A DNA stretch of 64,000 nucleotides from Catonia carolina (lineage: Eukaryota > Arthropoda > Insecta > Hemiptera > Achilidae), in assembly GCA_035578175.1 (NCBI GenBank), contig JAQMRL010000001.1:236669038-236733037 (forward strand), in the 5' to 3' direction. The notes under the pieces are model-generated. The model was not told the origin of the DNA, did no database searches, and saw nothing but the letters and a program-made list of their open reading frames with translations. A program made the translations under genes and the position numbers. Below are positions 33,220 through 45,384 of the stretch, piece after piece. The first letter of the stretch is position 1. Each line of letters begins with the position of its first letter.

Positions 33220-33890
33220 TTGTGCAGCTGCAAGAGTGGTTTAGAAGGGATGGGAAATTTAAAAGTAGGCAACGAAACCATACAGTAAGTTGGGGAATTC
33301 TGCTATGTAGGTAGTAAAATAACAAAGGTTGGTAGCAGCACAAATGGTATGAAAAGTATTGAATTGCTCAAGCATTGAAGAATTGCTCAAGCTAGAAAAG
33401 CCTTTGAAATGAAAAACAGCTTACTGACTACAAACATTGACTTACAGATTAAGAAAAATTTCTTAAAACACTATGTTTGGAGTGTAGCATTATACGGGAG
33501 TAAAACGTGGGTGATAGGGGCTGTAGAAAGGAAGTGGATCGCAGCTTTTGAAATGTGGTGTTATAGGAAAATGTTAAAGATTAGGTGGGTGGACAAAATA
33601 AGTAATTTAGAGGTTCTTAGGCGAATGAATGAAAAAATAAGTACTTTATATGAAAGCATCTTACCAAAAGAAGGGATAGGCTAGTGGGGCATATCCTAAG
33701 ACATCCAGGTATTAATCTATCAATAATGGAGGGTAATATTGAGGGAGTGAATTGTAGGGGGGAGGCAAAGGTTAGAATATATAAAGCAAATCACAAAAGA
33801 TGTAGGGTGTTGCAGGTATGTAGATATGAAACGACTTGCGCAAGATAGAACAGCTTGGAGAACTGCATCAAACCAGTCGAGAGACTGATA
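33220..33890 (+). pseudogene. LINE C-terminal region with 3' end
   Basis: Starts YVGSKITKVGSSTNGMKSIE, then a stop, then a 91-codon frame: ARKAFEMKNSLLTTNIDLQI, VWSVALYGSKTWVIG, FEMWCYRKMLKIRWVDKISN and EVLRRM. Frameshifted remains of the RHIPG..RGEAKVR zone follow, then ATNQSRD-like codons and an A-rich end at 33890. These are the conserved C-terminal motifs of insect endonuclease-reverse-transcriptase LINEs. Only the last ~670 bp were inserted or kept. Confidence 0.8.
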
Positions 33891-33901
33891 ACAAAAAAAA
33901 C

Positions 33902-34070
33902 TGCTATGGTTATTAGCAACTAATATAGGTTACAGTACTGAATCTGTGGGTTTTAACACGTTGTAATTCGGGACCCTAGCCAGAACTCATAACTCGGGGC
34001 CTTCCGCTTTGCAGTCTACAGCGCAGTCTAGCGCTCTAACCACTGGATCACGTAGACGGCTTGAACATCG
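33902..34070 (-). repeat. SINE A, directly after the LINE end
   Basis: Inverted tRNA-like head at 33970-34050 (GGGACCCTAGCCAGAA.. GCGCTCTAACCACTGGATCACG) with the standard body (TTATTAGCAACTA). Box B is degraded. Confidence 0.72.
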
Positions 34071-34739
34071 TTGAATCATTACTCGGAAGGATAAAGCGGA
34101 TCGATTTGTTAATTTCTTGTAGAGTAAGCTTTTGCACTTTTTCCAATGAGACTAAATGTTTCTCTAAGGTTAAGAGACGAGATTCGAGCACGACCTTCTG
34201 GGTAAAAGCCAAGATCATTGCACCGAATACATATTGTTAGCCATTTAAATTTTTACAGTCTTCATTTTAATATAATTACCAGGTTGTATCCGAACGTGCC
34301 TTGACCACTCCTAACTTTTATTACCCTGTTCTATATACGTGTGTTCATTGCTCTAAAAATAGTCTAGATTTAAATGTGAATAGCCGACTTAATTTATCTT
34401 CCTTTCTTGCCTCAATTTTTATTTTTGTATTAAAGTACATTGTAGGGATTATAAAACTATTTTTAGAAACTATCTCTGTAGCGCTATTCGTTTATGCAAT
34501 AACAACACTGTCCCTGTTATACATTATGCGTAGATTTAATAACATTGGATAATGATTTTATTTACGTTTATTTCTATTGTTTTATTTAAGAGCGTTGCAG
34601 AAAAAGTATTTTCATGCAAATATCTAGGTAGGGTATCTACTTATTTCTAAGTTTTATAGGTTTCTCGAATTCAAATAACTACCTATTCAAAATGCAACCA
34701 AATTATAATATTATAAAATACAATAGTGAAACGATTTTC

Positions 34740-35345
34740 AGCCTCAGGAGAATCAACATGGAACACAGAATCTCAAAATTAGAACGTCGGATCATCAGAA
34801 ATGCCTGAACAAAAGATGCTTCTCTGATGGGATCTGGAAACCCGTCCCAAATGAAGTCTACAGAAATTCAGAACCAGATGAGGAAAAAGAGAATTTCTTT
34901 CTTTGGACATCTCTTCAGGATTGACTCCGCCAGAATATCCACACAAATCATCAACTTTTTATTGATTTGTGTGGATATTCTGGCGTACTCAATCCGGAAG
35001 AGATGTCCAAAGAAAGAAATTCTCTTTTCCTCATCTGGTTCTAAATTTTTGTAGACTTCTTCATTCGCGACGGGTTTTCACATCCCATCAGAGAAAATGC
35101 AAGAAAATCCCATCCTAAACAGAAAATCTCAGCCCCACTGGATCAAAGAAATTGAACAGGACATGAACGAAATTCAAATTCACTTGAAGACCTGAAAAGA
35201 AAATCCGTAAATTACCACAAACTGAACAACAGAAGACTTGAACTGAAGAAACCGACCAAACAACAGAAAATCGTGTATTACGACGGAGAGATCAGAAAGA
35301 TTGAAAAAATTATGGAGAAAAATCAAGGAAAGATACTTCAGGAAA
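34740..35345 (+). pseudogene. LINE tail fragment carrying a foldback
   Basis: The plus strand reads NQMRKKRISFFGHLFRIDSA then RISTQIINF, a typical LINE C-terminal motif, then turns into its own reverse complement. After the second arm it continues as WIKEIEQDMNEIQIHLEDLK and related lysine-rich codons, ending near 35345. The arms are 34825-34950 and 34963-35089. Confidence 0.72.
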
Positions 35346-35453
35346 AGTACTCAAACACACTAAAAATCGAAACAAAATTTTTCCTCTTATGTAGTTACTT
35401 TCTTGTTGAACTTATATAGTCCTATGTGGCTTAAAAATACACCAAGTAGGCGA

Positions 35454-36262
35454 TGGTGTTTTTACTTTCTCTTGCGTAAATGAATATATAGGAAGGAAAG
35501 TATTGTTTTCATGTCGACTTTTCGAAATCGAGTTTCACCGGATCTACACGTTTTCAGATCCCTGAACTCGAAAATATGTTTTTAGCGATTGGTTTGTGTA
35601 TGCGTGTGCGTGCGGGCGTGTATTTGTGCGTGCGTGTGTAATCAGAATATCTCAAAAACGGAATATCGTACGAACATGAAACTTAAAACTTAAATTAGGT
35701 GCCACTAGTGGACCCGACACAAACATTTTCATCAAAATCGGTCAACCAGAAGTAGTAGATAATTCGTGTCATTTTTAACTTTTTTGCGATTTTCTCAAAA
35801 ACGGCTCCTACGATTTTTTAAAAATCGCTTCATTACGACATTTTTTCGTGCTCCACAAGATAGGGTAGGCGCCATGTCTCCTGAAATTCTTGGGGAGGCT
35901 GTTTTCTCGTAAAAACCATTTTTTAAAGTTTGCGGCTTCAATATGCATTTTAGCGCAAAAATTTATATAATAAAAAATGTAGAGAATTTAAAATTCTACT
36001 AGTTATTTCAAATATTTTTTTTGTATAACGCTTAGTTTAGCGGTAATTACCGATTTTCCGTTTTTTTCTCACGAAAACGAGTAAAAAAATCAATTTTTTT
36101 TAGATTTCAGCCTTAGCTTTTTTGCATTTTACGACTAAAGTGTACTATTATATTCAAATTTATAGTAAATTAAAAGATCAACAACTTTTATTTAGAGAAT
36201 TTTCTCTACAGAGCCTAGTTTAGCGTGAAAGAGTGATTTACCGTGCGTATTTTTAAGCCAAA
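35454..36262 (+). repeat. REP2, first arm of an inverted pair
   Basis: From TATGAATATATAGGAAGG-like sequence to GTGAAAGAGTGATTTACCG. Both internal sub-repeats are present. Confidence 0.82.
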
Positions 36263-37435
36263 CTAAAAAGAATGAACTACTACTTTGTTATCAAACCACG
36301 TGAAATCTTTTCAGTAGTTTAAGAACAAAGTGTCACATAAAATTAATTTCGTTAATCATAAAGTGATTATTATCTAACACTAGATATGACTTTCGGTTGA
36401 AAATTTACGATAAGTTATTGCGGTTTATCGGAAGTATTTTTGGTAATGCGATAAAATTATCGTTGTTTTATGATTACCAAGCATTAGTCTCTTAGGTGAA
36501 TTACTTTGTCATTTTTTCTAACCGTGTTTTATAATCTTACTTAGTTTTAAAATATCTAACTACATCCTTTCTGAAAGGAAATACAGTTTAAAAATTTGAC
36601 ACGAATTTTAAAAAAAGTAATTAGGGACGTCATACCGGAATAATAATACGGTACCCCATAATTCTTAACCGTGAATTAAAAGTCATTTTAGTAGCCGCTT
36701 CAATGAGTTAGTATTTTTTTAAAATAAATAATCATAGATCTGTAACGTAATTAGTGTGTCTATTATGTATGCTTATTTCCTTTACGACGTTGAATCAAAC
36801 GTTTACCATTTCCTTTTTGTATCTACTACTAATAACGGTACGTAATAATCTGGAAAAAATCTGGTTAGACTTCTCAAGATGAGGTGTCGTGTTAAGTGAA
36901 AGGAGCTGATGTTTTACCCTCCAATCAACTGAAATTTCACCCTAACTTTAATGAAAGTCTGGTTGCGATTTTGCATGACGTGCAAACAATCTAAAACGTA
37001 AATGAGAAACTGGGGAAACGTCCCCATTGTCAACTTGTAGTTCTCCCCAGTTCGTCTTAACATCTCCTACTTCTTAACATGCCCATCCTTTGTAATTACA
37101 CCCACTGTTTCTTTTTTTTACAATATTCTTGAATTGTTTTGTCAACCTAAGCTGTTTTCTAAGGAATTTTATTTTATTAGATTTGGTAATTATTTTATTT
37201 ATTATTTAGTTCCTGATCTGAACCGATTTCCTCATTCTCAGCCTGATAATCTAATAAATTTTTAGAGTTTAAATCGGTAGATTTCGTTATGATCCGTTTA
37301 ATCATTAAATTTTTTTTAGTAGTTTGATAAAACATTCTACGACAGCAATAAAAGAAAATATTCTAACACCAACGTTAATCTTAAAACCTCAGTTTTGAAA
37401 AAATGTTACTCCGCTCAAAAATTTAAACATTAATT
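36263..37435. other. Unique spacer between inverted REP2 copies
   Basis: About 1.17 kb with no frame or repeat recognised. Confidence 0.5.
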
Positions 37436-37439
37436 GATT

Positions 37440-38355
37440 TTTAAAATAAAAATCTAGTGTGAAACACTCACACGACTTTCTCTTACCAATGTAAATAATG
37501 AACCATGTAACCTAACATTTGTAATAAAACATTAAAAATAAACAAAAAACTAACCTCAAAAAACATAACCTTATTTTCATTATGAGTGAAAGACGCAGAA
37601 TTACAATCAACTTCAGTTTACGGAAAATCACTCTTCACGCTAAACTTGGCTCTAAAGTGAAAAATTCTCTAAATAAAAGTTGTAGATCTTTTAATTTTTT
37701 ATAAATTTGATTATATGCACTTTTGTCGTAAAATGCATACTAAGGCCGAAAAAAATTCATTTTTTACACATTTTCGTGAAATAAAAACAGAAAATCGCTA
37801 ATTACCGGTAAACTAACTGTTACAAAAAAAAATGTTTGAAATAAAAGTTGTAGGATTAAATTCTCTACAACTTTTATTACATACATTTTTGCGCTAAAAT
37901 GCATATTAAAATCGCAATCTTGAAAAAGCTTTTTTTTGCAAGAAAACAACCTTCCCAAGAATTTCAGCAGACGTGGCGCCTACCCTATTTTGTAGAGCAT
38001 AAAAAATTTAATAAATGAAGCTATTTTTTAAAAAAATCGTAGAGCTGTTTTTGAGAAAATCGCAAAAAAGTTAAAAATGACACGAATAAGCTACTACTTC
38101 CGGTTGACCGATTTTGATGAAAATGTTCGTGTCGGGTCCGGTAGTGGTATCTAACTTAAGTTTCAAGTTCGTACGATGTTCCGTTCTTGAAATATTCTGT
38201 TCACACACACACACACACACACCACCGACCAATCGCTAAAAACATGTTTTTTGGGTTCAGGGGATCTGAAAACGTGTAGATTCAATGAAAACTCGATTGC
38301 GAAAAATCGACATGATAACAATACTTTCCTTCCTATATATTCATATAGGTAAGAG
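37440..38355 (-). repeat. REP2, second arm of an inverted pair
   Basis: Runs from GTGTGAAACACTCACACGAC to CCTATATATTCATATAGG. Contains the conserved stem-loop at 37841-37879. Confidence 0.85.
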
Positions 38356-39195
38356 AAAGTACAAATTGTTTATTTAATATAATTTTTAATCTCTTAGTGA
38401 TCCTGAAGCTATTTTAACAATGTTTATTACAGAATCATAACGGGTGAATTTAGAACAAGAACCGTGACAGCAGGCGTGCTGGACGATTTTCAGGACACTG
38501 TAAAAAGAGCCCAGTCCTGAGCAATCCGCTTTAATAATCAAGACCACGTATAAAAAGCATATTATAAAGTTGAAAAACTCTAAATTAATTCATTAAATAA
38601 TATTAGATGATAAAATATGCTGATAAAATCTATTAAAATTCCTGTTGAGATATTCAATGGAAGCTCTTCTATCTTGATGGGAATGTTTGAAAGAATAATT
38701 AGATTGATTGTTCGGCGGCATTGTCTTCTTTTCATTTTTTTTATATCTAGTCGCGTATAAGTACTTAATTCAATTTGTTTAAACGATGTTTAATTCTAGT
38801 AGTTTAAATTATTAAGCGTATTCTGAACACTCATTTAATTTGTAGACTCGTCATTACTACTCTCTTGCACTCTGTTCACTGGATTGAGTTAGGATCGTAT
38901 TTCGATGCGGCAAAATGATCTATAACCATATATGAGCTGGTTTTTATATTTCATGATCCCTTGAACCCAAAAAATTTAACTACTGGATCGATTGGGTTGA
39001 AATTTGAAAAATAAGGTTTCCTCACTCTACCATCTACCCCGTAGATGTTTTTTTAAATTAATTATGTAGCCCCAAATTAAGAGTACTTTAACTTTCGTGA
39101 AATAATATAAAAATTGAATTTTTTTTTAAAATTTAAACTTTTGCTGAGCTCATTAACCCTTTTGATTCCAGTGATAGTGCATAACAAAAAACCTT

Positions 39196-39786
39196 CTTTT
39201 TACTTTTTCTTGCCTATATGAATATATAGGAAGGAAAGCATTGTTGTCATGTCGATTTTTTGAAATCGACTTTTCACCGGATATAGGTACACGTTTTCAG
39301 ACCCCCCAAACCCAAAAAACATTTTTTTAGCGGTTGGTTTGTGTGTGTGTGTGAACAAAATATCTCAAGAACGTAACATCGTACGAAGTTCAAACTTGAA
39401 ACTTAAGTTAGATACTACTACCGGACCCGACACGAACATTTTCATCAAAATCGGTCAATCGGAAGTAGTAGTTTATTCGTGTCATTTTTCACTTTCTGCG
39501 TTTTTCTCAAAAACAGCTCCCACGATTTTTTTAAAAATCGCCTCGTTTACTAAGTTGTTTATGCTGTACAAGATAGGGTAGGCGCCATGTCTGCTGAAAT
39601 TCTTGGGGAGGCTGTGCTCTCGTAGAAAAAAATGCGTTTTAAAGATTTCGGCTTTAATGCACTTCAGCGCAAAAATGTATGGAATAAAAGTTGTAGAGAA
39701 TTTAAAAACCTACAACTTTTATTTCAAACATTTTTTGTATAACGCTTATTTAGCGGTAATTGGTGATTTTTTGTTTTTTCTCCATT
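39196..39786 (+). repeat. REP2, truncated copy
   Basis: From ACTTTTTCTTGCCTATATGA to the first sub-repeat (GCGGTAATTGGTGATTTTT), then cut by SINE B. Confidence 0.85.
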
Positions 39787-39789
39787 GTT

Positions 39790-39932
39790 TTGTATTCAAA
39801 TCCGTATAAAAGTAACTACCTTTACTAGGATTTGAACCAGGAACCTTCGTCTCCGAAAATCAGCTGTTGAACAGCTGACTCGCAGCGACGACTTTATCTC
39901 TAGCTAGATCAACCCGGTGGATTGTCGACTAC
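39790..39932 (-). repeat. SINE B, head half only
   Basis: Box B (GGATTTGAACC, reverse) and the tRNA-like head (GATCAACCCGGTGG) are present; the 3' half is missing. Confidence 0.8.
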
Positions 39933-39954
39933 TAATGTAACTGGCTCATCAGTT

Positions 39955-40745
39955 AAATAGAATTTTGCCCTAAATTGCGTATTAAACCCACCGGGTTGGT
40001 CTAGAGGTAAAGTCGTCACCAAAATCAGCTGTTTAACAACTGATTTTCGGAGACGAAGGTTCCTGGTTCAAATCCAAGTAAAGGTAGTTACTTTTATACG
40101 GATTTGAATACTAGACAGTAGTTGCCGGTGTACTTTGATGGTTGGGGTTCAATTAACCATACTCTCTCAGAAATGGTCGACCTGAGTCTGTACAAGACTA
40201 CACCTCATTTACACGTTATACATATCATCCTCATCTCATTGAGTCATGGGGTTGCTTATTTTTCTGAATTGAACAGATTGCAACGTACACATATTAGGAA
40301 TTAAAAAAAAAATTGCGTATTAAGACCGCAATCTTAAAAACAACCCCAAGAATTTCAGCAGACTTGGTGCTTTCCGTCTTTACGAACACAAAAATTTAGT
40401 AAATGAAGCTTTTTTTTTAAAAAATTCATAGGTGTCTTTTTTGAGAAAATTATTACAAAAAGTGAAAAATCGCTCGAATAAACTACTACTTTCAGTTGAC
40501 CGATTTTGATGAAAATTTTGGTGTCACGTTTCCTTGTGGAACCTAACATAAGTTCTAAGTTTCAATTTTGTACAATATTCCGTTTTTGAGATATTTTGTT
40601 CACAAACACACAGACCAGTCAATAAAAACTTGTTTTTGGGGTTCATTGGGCCTGAAAACGTGTATTTCCGGTGAAAACTGGATTTGGAAAAATCTACACG
40701 AAAACAATACTTGCCTTCCTTATATATTCATATAGGGTAAGAAAA
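39955..40745 (-). repeat. REP2 copy split by SINE B
   Basis: REP2 parts at about 39955-39985 and 40304-40745, joined by the SINE's target duplication ATTGCGTATTAA. Confidence 0.8.
39986..40303 (+). repeat. SINE B, full copy with 12-bp target duplication
   Basis: tRNA-like head with box A (GGGTTGGTCTAGAGGTAAAG) and box B (GGTTCAAATCC), a ~200-bp body with GGTTGGGGTTCAATTAACC, and an A-rich end. ATTGCGTATTAA flanks it on both sides. The best copy for defining this ~320-bp family. Confidence 0.9.
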
Positions 40746-41002
40746 ATTAAAAAAGAGAGCTTCTTTGAGAGTGGTTAGGGTGAAAATATTTTCCATTTTT
40801 GAGATATTTTATTCACAAATAAACACACAGACTAGTCGCTAAAAATATGTATTTGAGGTTAATTGGGCCTGAAAACGTGTATTTCCGGTGAAAACTGGAT
40901 TTAAAAAAATCTACACGAAAACAATACTTTCCTTCCTTATATATTTATATAGGGTAAGAGAAATTAAAAAAAGAAAGCTTCTTTGAGAGAGAATATTTTA
41001 TC
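40565..41002 (-). repeat. Tandem duplication of a REP2 end (two ~213-bp units)
   Basis: Two successive units share TTTTTGAGATATTTT through GGGTAAGA and the non-REP2 flank AAGCTTCTTTGAGAG, so host flank was copied along with the repeat. Confidence 0.8.
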
Positions 41003-41704
41003 CTTTGATATCATTCAGAAATATAATCACAGCAACCTAATTATTCAGTTGATTTTTAAGGAAGTTTCATTTATACACCAACTAAAGTGATTCAATTAAC
41101 TTAATTCTTTTATTGACACGGAACTTAAAAAATCCGCTTATCATAATTTGTCCTCTGTGTTTGGATAAATGAATAAATTTGAATTTCAATCAAAATTTTT
41201 ATACTTCATGGTAAAGTACTGTGTTCTACGTGTAATAAGTTTATGCAAAAAGAACACTTAAAATCGTTTAATATTTTGCTCTTTATTTGTTTAATAAGAT
41301 TTTGTAATTTTTTCTCGTGTATTTTTAATTTAATCCAGTTTTCCAAGTTAGCGTCGTTAAATCATTGTATTTAAAGCTTCTTAAGATTAAATCTACTGTT
41401 ACTTTTGTTGGTAGGGGAGATTAGTTTTCAACTTTCAGTAGATTTGTTGCGTAGGGGTTGGATTTCATTTTGGGAGTATAAATCCCATATCATGTTGCGG
41501 TTCTTATTTCTTGATTTATTTAATACCAATGTTATTTCATTTCATTTTTATTTTCAATCTAATTTTTTTAGGATTTTTTTACTTAAGTAATTGACTTTTT
41601 AGGTAAATATTGTTGCTTTTCCTTCAAATCTTAAGGTTGATTTTGAAATCAACAACAAATGCAAATAATTTTAATCTATATGTACTGTCTCATGCCCTAT
41701 ATGA

Positions 41705-42000
41705 ATAATACCCTATATGTAGGGAAGGAAAGTAGTGTTTTCATGTCGATTTTTCGAATTTCCGAGTTTTCACCGGATATACATGTTTTCAGAACCCCAA
41801 AAAACATGTTTTTAGCGATTAGTGTGAGTATGCGTGTGCGTGTGTTTGAACGAAATATCTTAAGAATGAAATATAGTATGAATACAAAATATAGGTAGTA
41901 AAAAAAAAATAGTAAAGTATCTTAAAAAATATAGTCAAAATATAGTAAGTTGGAATATAGTTCAGAACTAATACTTTGAACTTAAGTAGATGCCTGCATT
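41705..42000 (+). repeat. REP2 fragment joined to truncated REP1 (unit 1)
   Basis: REP2 start (CCTATATGTAGGGAAGGAAAG) runs to AGATGCCTGCATTGTACC, then switches to REP1. Confidence 0.75.
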
Positions 42001-42200
42001 GTACCGCTGTATAATGATATTCATTACTTTCAGAGAAGATAACTCTGATTAGTGTCTTTTACACCTCTACCTCTTCAGTTGTTAAATACTACTTCAGTCA
42101 TTTAATTGGCTGGCCATGAGATAAGAAACAGATCTATTTTTTGTAGCCCTGAAATTAATAGATTGAGTGCAAATAATTTAACACTCCACCTGCCTGTTAT
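42001..42200 (-). repeat. REP1, half copy
   Basis: Only the TGCCCATAAC-side half of REP1, joined to REP2 at the same breakpoint as 42823. Confidence 0.82.
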
Positions 42201-42202
42201 GC

Positions 42203-42598
42203 TTGTTGTTGTTTAAGTCATCAGCCGAAAGGCTGGTTTAAACCTGTAGAGGTTTTACTAAGTAAAACGAGGAGTGAGGTGGTTTACCATTGCCTTCCCC
42301 ACTGAGTGAAAAAAGTACGCTTATCAGCATGCCGGGCCCTCTGAAAAGCACATATTTTCCACTCAGCAAATGAGACCTTCACTTTATTCACCACACGGTC
42401 TGACTGTATAATGAAATTCATTATTTTCACAGGAGATAACTCTGATTAGTGTCTTTTACACCTCTACCTCTTCTGTTCTTAAATGATTCAGTCATTTAAT
42501 TGGCTGACCATGTGATAAGAAACAGAACTATTTATTTAGCCGTGCAACGAACAGATTGAGTGTAAATAATTTGACACTCTACCTGTCTTTATGGGCAG
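42203..42598 (-). repeat. REP1, full copy between two REP2/REP1 units
   Basis: Complete, from the (AAC)n-end GTTGTTGTTTAAG to TTTATGGGCA. Confidence 0.88.
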
Positions 42599-42822
42599 AT
42601 ACGAATATATATGGAAGGAAAGTTTTGTTTTCATGTTGATTTTTTTTAAATCGAGTTTTCATCGAATATACACGTTTTCAGACTCAAAAAAAAGTTTTTA
42701 GCGATTAGTGTGTGTAAATGTGAATATGTGTGCGTGTGTTGAACGAAATATCTTACGAATGAAATATAGTACGAAACGAATACTTTGATTTTTAGTTAGA
42801 TGCTTGTGTTGTACCGGCTGTA
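42599..42822 (+). repeat. REP2 fragment joined to truncated REP1 (unit 2)
   Basis: Parallel to 41705-42000, ending TAGATGCTTGTGTTGTACC before the REP1 half. Confidence 0.75.
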
Positions 42823-43013
42823 TAATGAAATTCATTACTTTATGAGATTACTCTGATTAGTGTTTTTTACACCTCTACCTTTTCTGTTGTTAAATACTTC
42901 AGTCATTTAATTGGGTGGCCATAAGATAAGAAACATATCTATTTTTTGTAGCCATGAAACTAACAGATTGAGTGTAAATAATTTAACACACCACTTGCCT
43001 ATTATGAGTATGA
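42823..43013 (-). repeat. REP1, half copy
   Basis: Same breakpoint and extent as 42001-42200. Confidence 0.8.
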
Positions 43014-43056
43014 AGTCTATTCCCGAAAGGTTCGCTGACTAATAAAAGTATATTTT

Positions 43057-43215
43057 TTTTAGTTTAAGTCGCATCGACTCATGGTCTTTAGCGGCTACAG
43101 TTCATGAAACTGAAGCAGTGGTATTGACTTGTAATAAAATCCAGACGTAATCGGGAATCAAACTCTTGACCTTCCGATTTGTCGGCTAATGCGCTAACCT
43201 CGCAGCATGTAGGTG
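43057..43215 (-). repeat. SINE A
   Basis: Body AAGTCGCATCGACTCATGG.. then degraded inverted tRNA head ending AACCTCGCAGCATGTAGG. Confidence 0.75.
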
Positions 43216-43354
43216 GCCAAAATGTATTTTTATTTATTGACTGTGATTGATTTCTGAAACATCTAGATAGTCCGTACCATGTGCTATTCGTAGGTTGAAT
43301 TGAGTCGATGTACAGTAGCTAATACAAAGTAGAAGTTTTATTTTTATTTTTTTT

Positions 43355-43670
43355 AATGTCTAATATATGTACGTTGCAATCTGTTCAATTTAGAATAATA
43401 AGCAATCCCATGACCCAATGAGTTGAGGATGATGTATATGACGTGTAAATAAGGTGTAGTCTTGTACAGACTCAGGTCGACCATTCCTGAGATAGTATGG
43501 TTAATTGAACCCCAACCATCGAAGTACACCGGTAACCGCTGTCTAGTATTCAAATCCGTATAAAAGTAACTACCTTTACTAGGATTTGAGCCAGGAACCT
43601 TCGTCTCCGAAAATCAGCTGTTAAACAGCTGACTCACGGCGACGACTTTACCTCTAGACCAACCTGGTGG
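43355..43670 (-). repeat. SINE B, full copy
   Basis: Tail near ATGTACGTTGCAATCTG, head CCAACCTGGTGGG; boxes recognisable. Confidence 0.87.
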
Positions 43671-43689
43671 GTCACAAGTTTTATAACCA

Positions 43690-44235
43690 GAAATAAATTC
43701 AAAATTCTAGTATTTTACAGTTGAGTTTGGATACCAATTTTTGGTTATTTTTATAATTCTCTGTGTTTTACCAATGCATAAATAAAGTTAATGGTAGACC
43801 TTTGTATAGATTTGACATTTTGTACTAACTGAATACGGTCAAACCCGTTCCAGTTTGAATCTGTAGTCGCTAATGAACAAGCTGTCGAGGCGATAATAAT
43901 TAAACAAAAATTTCAGTATTTTGTCAACTTATAATATCATACATTACTTTTGACAGTGTATATATTCTATTGAGATAACATTTTTGTGTTTGTTTTAGGT
44001 AATTTGATGACTTCCTTTACTGTACTTGGATGTTTTCGAGCTTTTAAACGTCGTATTGCGTATGTTATCTTCATATTAATAAACTTTTAAGTTCATCTAT
44101 AATTAAATTTATTACCAAACTTTTGAATCCCTGTTTTAGTATTGATTTAAATAATCCATGGCTGAATGCAATGTATAAATAACTCTGATAAATAGTGAAT
44201 AATTTAATCTAAATCTGATTTTATTCCTCAATTCG
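43690..44235. other. No gene recognised
   Basis: AT-rich DNA without a supported feature. Confidence 0.5.
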
Positions 44236-44249
44236 TTCATCTATACAAA

Positions 44250-44452
44250 ATTTTTTTTTAATTTTTTGGTTTCACGTCTGACTGTCACTAATGATAATGC
44301 AGATGGTGAACGGTGATGGATACAAATTGGTAGTGAAAATTGGTAAATTGGTAAATTGGTGGAAAATTGGTAATACCTAATCTGACCGGGAACCGAACCT
44401 GGATTTCTGGTATAGAAGCCAGTTAAGCTGACCACTACACCAAAGGGGCGGG
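44250..44452 (-). repeat. SINE C
   Basis: T-run at the left (the tail), body ACTAATGATAATGCAGATGG, a (GGTAAATT)n expansion, and box B (GGTTCCCGGTCAG region, minus strand), head CCACTACACCAAAGGGG. Confidence 0.72.
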
Positions 44453-44905
44453 GAAAAATAAATGAGCGGCAAACGGCTCAAATTTTCTCGCTAATTTTCA
44501 AACTGTTTACTGTACAATTTACTCAAGTTTGTGATCATCAATCTTCACGCTTTGTTCTTCGCAGTTTTAATTCTATGCACTTTACTATGAAGATGAATTC
44601 AACATGAAATGGACTTAAAAAATTCGTGAGATTTTTACATAAAATTGTAAGTTGGCGCTAAATTGCGTTGGGCAAAAAATATTAAATACAAAACTTTTAC
44701 TATTATTTTAGGCTTATAAGTTTCTGTAGTTTATTCATGATTCAGGAAACTTTCTCTTTTTGGATTCATATGTTATTCGCACCTTTGCCTTAAAATGCAC
44801 TGTAAGGCTTGACTGATTTCTTCAAACGATATCATGGAGAATTTTAACTTTCCTTTTCGCTTCTTTTACATTTATGAAACATTTTTATTTTTCAAAAAGA
44901 CGATG

Positions 44906-45330
44906 TAACCCACCGAGTTGGTCTAGTGGTAATGTCGCCGCGAGACAGTTTTTTAACGGCTGATTATCGGATACGAAGGTTCGAATCCTAGTAAAGGTAG
45001 ATACTTGTGTAACTGCTACGAAGCTACCACTCGGAACCTTCGTATGGTTCCGTGGTAATGCAACATGGTACCAGGGAACCATACGAAGGTTCCGTGGTTC
45101 AAATCCTAGTAAATGCAGTTACTTGTATATAGATTTGAATAATAAATAGTGGTTACCGATTTACTTTGATGGTTGGGGTTTAATTAATCATACTCTGTCA
45201 GGAATGGTCGGCCGGAGGCTGTACAAGGCCAAACCTCAATCTTCACGGCATATGGATCATTCTCATCTCATTGGCTCATGGAGTTGTTATTGTTCTTTAA
45301 TTAAACTTATTTCAATGTACTCACATAAGG
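44906..45330 (+). repeat. SINE B copy with duplicated head and 20-bp perfect inverted repeat
   Basis: Normal head (ACCGAGTTGGTCTAGTGG) and body, but box B appears twice (GGTTCGAATCC at about 44979 and GGTTCAAATCC at about 45096). Between them lie the arms 45032-45051 and 45075-45094. Confidence 0.75.
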
Positions 45331-45384
45331 GATTAAAAAAAGATGATGTAAAAGTTCCGAAACTTGAATTTTATAACATTTTTT

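Noticed and set aside
39339..39581. 80-codon frame with a conserved NIFIKIG motif across REP2 copies
   Set aside because: The frame is broken at different places in other REP2 copies; similarity is explained by repeat identity.
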